In this document: positions 57,276 through 64,000 of the stretch, piece by piece | Position numbering within the stretch: the first letter of the stretch is position 1 | How the letters are laid out: every line of letters starts with the position of its first letter | Source: Rapana venosa | Taxonomy: Eukaryota; Mollusca; Gastropoda; Neogastropoda; Muricidae | Direction of reading: 5' to 3' | Length of the DNA: 64,000 bases | Assembly: GCA_028751875.1 (NCBI GenBank) | Contig: CM054162.1 | Coordinates: 5,910,712 to 5,974,711 of the forward strand | The notes under the pieces: model-generated | What the model was told of the DNA's origin: nothing | Databases searched by the model: none | The model's input: only the letters and a program-made list of their open reading frames with translations | Translations under genes and position numbers: made by a program

Positions 57276-57335
57276 GAGAGAGAGAGAGACAGAGAGAGAG
57301 ACAGAGAGAGAGAGTATGCTAATCTGAGTAATCTA
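57055..57335. other. C-rich then CA, GA and GACA repeats
   Basis: CCCCTCCACCCC, (CA)n, then (GA)n and (GACA)n at 57,190-57,315. The minus-strand Leu/Ser frame is a repeat translation. Confidence 0.8.
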
Positions 57336-57529
57336 TCAGAACACAGACTAGTTTCATTCACTCCTTAAGTAATGAGGGGTATTGGTTTGGTTTGATCCAC
57401 TTAGGCCTATCACTTTGACTTATCAGTATTGTGTAGCTTGATATTAAAGAGATTACCCCTTCCCCCCCCCCCCCCTCTCCCCCCCTCTCCCTCCCCCCCC
57501 CCCCCTTCCCCCCCCCCCCCCCCCCCCCC

Positions 57530-57610
<81 letters not shown>

Positions 57611-57945
57611 ACCAACACACCACCCCTGTAAACTGAATGTGATTTAGTTCTTGCTGCCTTAATAATCTTTGTTAACCTGTCAATTTGCAAACAGTATTTG
57701 ATCAACAATCAGTCTGCTTGATTAAGGCATGATGTTGTACCTGCATTGGGAAGGTAGAGGGAGGAGGAGGGGGGGGGGTGGCCAGGGGCCAGTGTGTGTG
57801 TCCATAGTCTCATCTGAAGGATTTTGACATTCAGTTTGTTTCTCTCCCACCTGTGAAGAAAAAGACAAGAGCTGGGAATTGAAATCAGGACCCCAGGGTG
57901 TTACTTGTTGGGCAGGCAGAACAGTGAGTAGGGGCCAGGCAGTAA
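57335..57945 (-). repeat. Inverted repeat arm 2 (partner 53,465-53,965), containing SINE D copy 2
   Basis: Reverse complement of arm 1, starting ATGCTAATCTGAGTAATCTA. SINE D occupies about 57,650-57,945 on the minus strand. It contains a poly-C block absent from the partner. Confidence 0.93.
57461..57610. repeat. Long poly-C tract (about 150 bp)
   Basis: C with occasional T, including about 80 uninterrupted C at 57,530-57,610. The partner arm has about 12 G. It could be a real expansion or a consensus artefact. Poly-Pro and poly-Gly frames here are not genes. Confidence 0.9.
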
Positions 57946-58044
57946 AGAATGGGGGGTGGTAACCTGAGGGGACAGGGGAGAGACTGTTGGGGTGGAGGGG
58001 TTAAAGAAAGGGCCTAGGTGTAGTGGTAACAAGCCTTGAGTGAG

Positions 58045-58109
58045 AGAGAGTGTGTGTGTGTGTCTGTGTGTGTGTGTGTGAGTTTGTGTCTGTATGTCTG
58101 TGTCTGTGT

Positions 58110-58197
<88 letters not shown>

Positions 58198-58222
58198 CTG
58201 TATCTGTGTGTGTGTGTGTCAA
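58045..58222. repeat. (GT)n microsatellite
   Basis: GTGTGT with GTCT and GAGT interruptions, about 80 bp uninterrupted in the middle. Confidence 0.95.
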
Positions 58223-58680
58223 GTCAAGTCAAGTCAAAATTTTATTTCCAGATGGTACATTGAATAAGCAATGCATTTGCTTTTTTTCATCAAGCCATCT
58301 ATCTAAGAACAAATTCGTAATGATTATACTAAGACATTACATTATTGCATCACTTACTGTTAAATTAAACCAGTAAAAAAGAGGAAAAAATCGATAAGGA
58401 GATACATTGAAAATACAAATTACCACATATACATATACATGCACACACATACTCATGCACGCCTGAGCACGTGCTCGCTCACGTCCACACACACATTTAA
58501 ATAAAAATGTTTTAAGAATTAAAAAAAGAAAATCATAAAAACGTCAGGACAGACAAATTACTTCACCTACTGTTACATCCATTCTTTCACGTTTATACTT
58601 TAGATAATAAAAAGGTACAAGAATAAAACGTTAAAAATACTAGGTATTCGTCATTACTGACAATATTACCTTCAATGACA
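58220..58680 (-). mobile_element. Probable LINE 3' end with (TTGAC)n tail
   Basis: (TCAAG)n at 58,219-58,237 followed by TCAAAATTTTATTTCCAGAT and AT-rich sequence. On the minus strand this reads ...AAAATTTTGA(CTTGA)n, a form typical of LINE 3' ends with pentanucleotide tails. No coding sequence identified upstream (58,300-58,680), so the family is unknown. Confidence 0.4.
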
Positions 58681-59985
58681 CACACTCACACACACACTGT
58701 GTGTCTGTGTGTTTGTGTGTGTGTCTGTGTGTGTGAGTTTGTGTCTGTATGTCTGTGTCTGTGTGTGTGAGTGTGTGTCTGTGTGTGTATGTCTGTATGT
58801 CTGTGTGTGTGTGTCTGTGTGTGTGAGTTTGTGTCTGTATGTCTGTGTGTGTGATGTGTGTCGTGTGTGGAGTTTGTGTCTGTATGTCTTGGGGCTGTGT
58901 GGTGAGGTGTGTCTTGGTGTGTGTTTTGTTGTTTGGTGGTTGTTGTGTTGAGAGTGTGTCTTTTGTGGTGGAGTTGCATGTGTGTGGGTGTGTTTTGTGT
59001 GTGGTGTGTGGTGTGTGTGTTGTGTGTGTGGTGGTGTCTGGTGTCGTGTGTGTGTAAAGTGTCTGTGTGTCTGTGGTGTGTGTTGTGTGTGAGTGTTTGT
59101 CTGTATGTCTGTGTTCTGTGTGTGTGTCTGTATTCTGGTGTGTGTTTGTTGTGGTGTTGTGTGGAGTGGTGTAAAAGTCTGGTGTCTGTGTTTTTGTGGT
59201 TTGGGGGGCTGTTTGTTTGTGTGTGTGCTGTGTGTGGTGTTGTGTGTGGCCCCGTTGGTGTTTTTGGGGGGTGGTGTTGTGTGTGTGTGGTGTTTGTGTG
59301 TGTGTGTGGTGTGGGTGTCTGTCATTGCTGGGGTTTTGGGGGTGTTGTGTTGTCGCGTGGTCTGTGTGTGTGTGCTGTATGTCTGTGTGTGTGAGGTGTG
59401 TTCTGTGTGGGTGTTGTTGTTGTGGTGTGGGCTGTGTGTGTCGTGGTCGTATGGTTCTTGTTTGTCTGTGGTCGTCGTGCGTGTGCTGTGTCTGTATGTT
59501 GGTGTGTGTGGTTTGGTGTGTCTGTGTGGGGTTCTGTGCATGTGTCTGTGTGTGTGCTGTGTGTGTCTGTGTGTGTCGTGTGTGTTCTGATGTCTGGTGT
59601 GTGAAAGTGTGTCCTGTGTGCGTTGTTTTTGTGTTGGGGTGTGTGTGTCTGGTTTTTCTGTATGTTGTTGTGTGTGGTGTTGTCTGTGTGGGGGGTCGTG
59701 GGTTTCTTGGTGCCCGTGTCTGGTGTTTTTCTTGTGTTCTGTGTTTGTCTTTGTGTGGCTGGGTGTGGCTGTGTTGTAGTTGTGTGTGTCTGTGTGTGTG
59801 TCTTGTGTGTTCTGTTTTGTGTCTGTGTGGTGTGTGTCTGGTTGTCTGGTGTGTCGTGCGTGTGTCCCGTGTGTGTCTCTGGGTTTTTCTGTGTGTCCTG
59901 TGTGCCTGTATATCTGTGTGTAATCTGTGCGTGTGTTTGTGTATGTGTGTGTTTATACATGTATTTATTTATTTTTATTTGGGAT
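58680..59985. repeat. 1.3 kb degenerate GT-rich microsatellite
   Basis: Mostly G and T with scattered C; starts as GTGTGTCTGTGTGTGAG units and becomes irregular (GTGGTGTG, TTGTTGTG) after about 58,850. The 289- and 307-residue frames (Thr/His and Cys/Val) are repeat translations. Confidence 0.92.
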
Positions 59986-60085
59986 ATGGAAAAAGCAGTC
60001 ATGTGCTTTTTTACATCCCCTCCCCGTATGTATACAGTTTTGAAATTTTGTCATTTTTCATTCCGGTGTGCTTGTGTATGTGTGG
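59985..60085 (-). mobile_element. SINE family B/C 3' fragment
   Basis: GGATATGGAAAAAGCAGTCA, TGCTTTTTTACATCCCC and TTGTCATTTTTCATTCC are the reverse complement of the SINE 3' half, inserted in GT-rich DNA. Confidence 0.55.
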
Positions 60086-60955
60086 GGGTGTGGGGTGTTG
60101 GTATACACATCACACTTAGGGAGTATGTGTGCCTGTTTTTTTTATGTTTTTTGTCACAACAAACCCTTTTGGGGGTTTGTGTTTTTTAAAAAGTTGTCAT
60201 TGGTCATTGTCATCCCTGTGTGTGTGTGTGTGGTGGGGTGCGGGACACTTATGGGGGGTTGTCGCACACGTTGTGTTGTGGTTGTGTGTTGTGGGGTTGG
60301 GGTGTGGTTTTGTGGTGGGTGGTGTGGTTGGTGTGTGGGTTTTGTGTGTGGTTTTGTGTTGTGTTGTCTTTTGGTGTGTGTTGTGTGTGGTTTTTAAAAT
60401 GTACACTTAAGGGGAGTGTGGTTTTGGGTTTTTTCTTTTTTTCATGAGTGTTAATTTGGGTTTTTATGATCTTGATCTTTGTCAAATTGCCACACTTTAA
60501 AAATAAAGGGTGTGCAACATGAATTTGGGGACTGCATTGTGGAAAAGGCCCGTGGGTTTAAAATTGGGGGTGTAAAATTTTAACCACAACAAAACACAGA
60601 GGGGGGGGAAAAATAAAATATATATGTGTGTGTGTTTTGTGTGTGTGTGTGTGGGGGTGTGTGTGTGGTGGGTTTTTTGGTGTGTTTTGTGTGTGTTGTG
60701 TTGTGTTGGTGTTGTGGTGTGTGGTGGTGTGTGTGTGGTGTGTGTGTGTGGTGTCTAATCGCATCAAAAGACAGAGACAGAGAGGTGTGCGGCAGGTGGG
60801 GGGGGGGGGGGGGGGGGGGTGTTATGTGTGTTGTGTAGTGTGCCGGGTGGTGTATTGGGGTGTAAAATCAAATCACAACAACAACAGAGAAAAAGGAGAA
60901 AAGCGTTTGTGTGTGTTGTTTTTGTTGTGTTTTTTTGTTGTTTTTGCCAGCTGAA
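60085..60955. repeat. GT-rich, low-quality sequence with G runs
   Basis: GT tracts at 60,215-60,390 and 60,625-60,760, and a G run at 60,799-60,820. CTAATCGCATCAAAAGACAGA (60,755) and AAATCACAACAACAACAGAG (60,875) are inverted forms of the motif at 55,967-56,060. No gene seen. Confidence 0.7.
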
Positions 60956-60989
60956 AAGGACTAAAAGTCAACCAAAAATGAACCAACCC

Positions 60990-61215
60990 CCCATTGCACT
61001 GGGCTTAGCGATTGGATTTCAGAGGAAGGTCACAAATTCGAATCCCAAAAGGGATTTTTTGGACTCCCGGCCCCTTCCTCCCACAATGAGAGTGCTGGAA
61101 ACGTGGGGAAAATGACACCCCCACACAGGCTTCAACCCCCTTTAACGGATTAGTTTGAGGTCTTTTCTCAAATTACATGACCAAAAATGCAGGGGTCTGT
61201 ACTTCTCGGGCCGGT
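60990..61215 (+). mobile_element. tRNA-derived SINE, family E (copy 1)
   Basis: CTGGGCTTAGCGATTGGATTT (A-box side) and GGTCACAAATTCGAATCCC (B-box side) are followed by GATTTTTTGGACTCCCGGCC, AATGACACCCCCACACAGG and ATTAGTTTGAGGTC. Direct repeat at 62,670-62,890, where the B-box side reads GGTTTTTGAATCCCC. Confidence 0.65.
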
Positions 61216-61640
61216 GGGGCTGGGATTTATTATGACGTAAGGTTTAAATATAACCCCGTCAAATAGTTCCAAAGATATGCCCTTCCACGCGCGCTTCCCT
61301 CATCCTACACCCCTAGCATTATGCAGTTACTAAACTGCTTCCCCATTCAGTGGTCCCAAATTAGGTTCCCAAATGACTCAGATTCACTTGATTTTCCACA
61401 GTTCCCTTTTGTGCCCTGTGGCGATTTTGTGTCAAAGCCTTTTTTGTTGGAGGAACCTTGTGGTAGTTCTACCTCGGGGGAGGGGGGGGGGGGCGGCAAT
61501 GATTCAGTTATTGGCTGTCGTTAGTAAGGGGGTTAGTAGTTGCTGTTTTGCCTATTTAGCTCAAACAGGTACCACTGAATACCCCCTAAGTGAAGATGTG
61601 AAGATGAAGAGGATAAAAACCCCAAATGAATCTGATGTGA
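61215..61640 (+). other. Unique part of the 1.68-kb unit
   Basis: Contains CCCATTCAGTGGTCC, CTGTGGCGATTTTGTGTCAA AGCC and a G run (61,480-61,493), all matched at 63,015-63,150. Reading frames at 61,321-61,657 have no recognised domain. The paralogous region does not keep the frame, arguing against coding. Confidence 0.45.
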
Positions 61641-62640
61641 CAAAACAAAAAGCATGAAGCTGAAAAGCACTCAATGACAAACCCAAGTGAAGTGATTGAA
61701 CCATGACAAAAAACATAAGAAGTTTTACGTACATGTTTTGGGGAAAAATTAAGGATGTCCCTCCCCCTTTAGTTTTTCAGTATAAAACAACAATGAAAAC
61801 CCAGTGGCGATAACAAAAGAAAAAACAAGTAAAAAATGGTGGGAATAACAAAGAAATCACAAAACAAAGCAGGTTGGCAAAGACAAAAGACACACGAGCA
61901 AAGAGGTGGCAATGACAACAAAGAAAAGCAGGAGGGGCCCTCAATGAAACGAAGAAAGCTGGTAAAAAAACAATGACAACACGTGAAGCGTGATGATGAC
62001 AATGAAAACAAAATGAAAAACTCCAAAAGGTGGTGTGGTGATGACAAAGGCAACAAGGGAAAACACAAGTAAAGCTAAAGGGAGTACACAAGTAAATCTG
62101 ATGATCAGACAATAAACACAAGTGAAATTGAGGTGACAAGATAACCCAATGAACGGGGTAAGATGACAATGGACACAAATGGAGGAAATTTTTGGGCAAA
62201 GCCAAAAACAAAGGGCTGATAATGAAGACAAAGGAAAAAAAGTGATAAACAGTGATAAAAAAAAAAGTGAGGTGTGTTGTGACAATGACACCCCGGACAA
62301 GCTTGATGTGAAAACAAGAACCACGGAAAGCCCGGGTTTTGACTATACCCACAAGAAAACCGATGTTGATGACTATGACACCACAAACAAGCCGATTGAT
62401 GACAAGGTGACCCAGTGAAGCGATGATGATGACAATGAAAATCAAGAAAGTCTGATTTTATGGGCAATGAAATCAGAAATGAGGCTGATGATGATGACAA
62501 TAACACAAGTGAAATGGCGATGATGACAAAGAGAAAAACAGGGGAAATTGGATGATGAAGGGCACAAAAAAAAGTGATGATGGATTTAAAGATAAAAAAA
62601 GGGACCTAATGATGTGACAATACAAAAAACAGTGAGTGAA
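61640..62640 (+). repeat. Degenerate about 30-bp minisatellite (AATGACAACACAAGTGAAGC type)
   Basis: Repeats of AATGACAACACAAGTGAAGC TGATGATGAC with heavy divergence and indels. Frames encode Asp/Asn-Thr-Ser-Glu-rich peptides, for example CDNDTPDKLDVKT in the 79-residue frame 62,179-62,418. Continues in unit 2 (63,290-64,000). Confidence 0.75.
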
Positions 62641-64000
62641 AAGAATACAAGTCAACCTAACATGAACCAGCCACCAGCACGTGCTTAAGTTGATTTTCAG
62701 AGGAAAGGGCACAGGTTTTTGAATCCCCAAAAGGATTTTTTGGACCCGGGCCAGTTCCCCACCCACAAAAGTGCGTGCAATTTAGGGGAAGACTGACACC
62801 CCCCACCAGGGTTTAATCACTTAAGGGCGTTTGAGAGTCTTGCTCAAAATTCATGACCAACCCGCAGGTGTCTGTATCTTTCGGCCGTTTGAGGCCGGAT
62901 TTATTTTGCAGTAGCGTGGTATAACCCCTTTAAAATAGTCTCAAAAGTATGACTTTCCCCAGCACAATTACCTCATCTATTTTCATAAACAATGCAGTTA
63001 CAATAAAAATGCTTTTCCCATTCAGTGGTCCAAAATTACCCCGGTTCAAGGACCTCGTTTCCTTTTGGATTTTCCAAATATTCTGTGCCGTGGCGAGTTT
63101 TTGTCAAAGCCTTTTGGTTTTTGGAGGGACTTTGGGTAGTTGCTCCCCGGGGGGGGGGGGGGGAGAAGAAGGGGAGGGGGGAGGGGCAAATTCAGTCTGC
63201 TTGGCGGCTTTGAGCTAATACTGTCCTTAGTAAGGGGGTTAGTGTTTTCTGTCCTGCTATGTTTGCTCAGAAAAAGTACTTGATACCCCAAAGGAAGCTG
63301 ATGTGTGAAGAGGAAAAACAAGTGAATTGATGATGCAATCAAAAAACAGAAAGCTGAAAAAGACTACAATGACAACACAAGTGAAGCTGTAAAAGAGACA
63401 AGCAACAATAAAATGGGTTTTACGTACTGGTTTGGGAAAAAAAAAATGGGTCTCTCCCCTTTGTTTCCAGTATAAAAACAACCAAACTAGTGGCATGACA
63501 ATGAAAACAAAAGTAAAAATGGTGGTATAACAATGAAATCACAAGCAAAAGGGTGGCAATGACAAAACATCACGAGAATCGGTGGCAAAGACCCAAAAAA
63601 AAAAAGCAGGAGGCCCCCTACAATGACAACGAATAAAAATGGGGAGAAAAAACAAGACAACACAAGGAAGCTGAGATGTGCAATGAAAACAAAATGAAAA
63701 CTCACAAGGTGGTGATGGTGATGACAAAACGACAACAAGGCAACCAAGTGAAGCAATGGTGATACACCCGGGAAAATTGTTTAACAAAAAAAACAAGTGA
63801 AGTTGATGGGGAACAAAGTCACACAAGTAAGCGAAATTGGCAATGATCAAAGTGGGCTGAAAAGGTTGACAAGACAACACAAAAGGAGTGATAAATGAAG
63901 ACAAAAGGAACCAATTGATAATGACAGTGATAACAAAAGTGAGGTGATGATGATGAAATGACACCACGGCAAGCTGATGTTTTGAATGAACCACAGGACA
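62640..64000 (+). repeat. 1.68-kb tandem duplication, unit 2 (runs off window)
   Basis: Second copy, with SINE E at 62,670-62,890, unique segment with a G run (63,150-63,165), and minisatellite from about 63,290 to the window end. About 320 bp of the unit would lie beyond 64,000. Confidence 0.88.

Larger units (their letters stand above)
60955..62640 (+). repeat. 1.68-kb tandem duplication, unit 1
   Basis: Direct match to 62,640-64,000 with an offset of about 1,680 bp (CAACCAAAAATGAACCAACC versus CAACCTAACATGAACCAGCC; TTTTACGTAC at 61,724 and 63,419; CAGTATAAAA at 61,778 and 63,468). Each unit holds SINE E, a unique segment with a G run, and a degenerate minisatellite. Confidence 0.9.

Noticed and set aside
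57358..57708. Poly-Gly/poly-Pro frames
   Set aside because: Products of the poly-C tract.
58672..60119. 289-residue Thr/His and 307-residue Cys/Val reading frames
   Set aside because: They are the two strands of degenerate (GT)n/(CA)n DNA.

Overview
This window looks like a repeat-dense stretch of a metazoan nuclear genome, most likely a mollusc and possibly a marine gastropod. The evidence is several families of tRNA-derived SINEs with motifs I associate with molluscan genomes (TTTCGGATGAGACGATAAACC, AACGTGCATGTT, CCATTATCCTCGATA), decayed RTE-type, CR1/L2-type and RNase H-bearing LINEs, many minisatellites and very long CA/GT and CT microsatellites. I see no intact protein-coding gene, no bacterial-style operon, no rRNA or free-standing tRNA gene, and no CRISPR array. 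Almost all open reading frames are simple-repeat translations (poly Ser/Leu, Thr/His, Cys/Val, Pro) or LINE remnants.

The window is a scaffold of four contigs joined by three gaps of exactly 500 N (4257-4756, 23380-23879, 48078-48577). Contig 1 (1-4256) is nearly all a degraded direct duplicate of 15,066-19,270 in contig 2. Contig 2 (4757-23379) begins with a cluster of minisatellites (53, 35, 44 and about 32 bp periods). One of these is interrupted by a 2.2 kb insert with LTR-like ends. The contig then passes through homopolymer-rich, low-quality sequence and ends in an RTE LINE on the minus strand next to a SINE. Contig 3 (23880-48077) holds unit R (23,880-25,980), unit P (26,330-29,470), a splice-donor-like minisatellite with a SINE and a plus-strand RTE LINE (29,470-33,420), C-rich low-quality sequence, a second copy of P (35,555-45,010) inflated by a 6.8 kb pyrimidine tract, and an inverted copy of the contig 1 segment (46,490-48,077). 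Contig 4 (48578-64000) begins with an inverted copy of R. It then carries two LINE 3' ends, an RNase H LINE, a set of inverted repeats around 53.5-58.2 kb, long GT-rich DNA, and a 1.68 kb tandem duplication.

The best-supported biological event is a nested retrotransposition. An RTE LINE sits antisense in the conserved 3' tail of a CR1/L2-like element, with a 7-8 bp target duplication (CAAGGTAT) at 19,246 and 22,693, and an uninterrupted paralogue is present at about 29,495. The most striking structural feature is the 6.8 kb homopyrimidine tract, which is only about 0.46 kb in its paralogue. Many duplications may be real, or may be uncollapsed haplotypes or assembly artefacts. Base quality differs sharply between copies, so that caution applies throughout. 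No coherent new multi-gene system could be supported.
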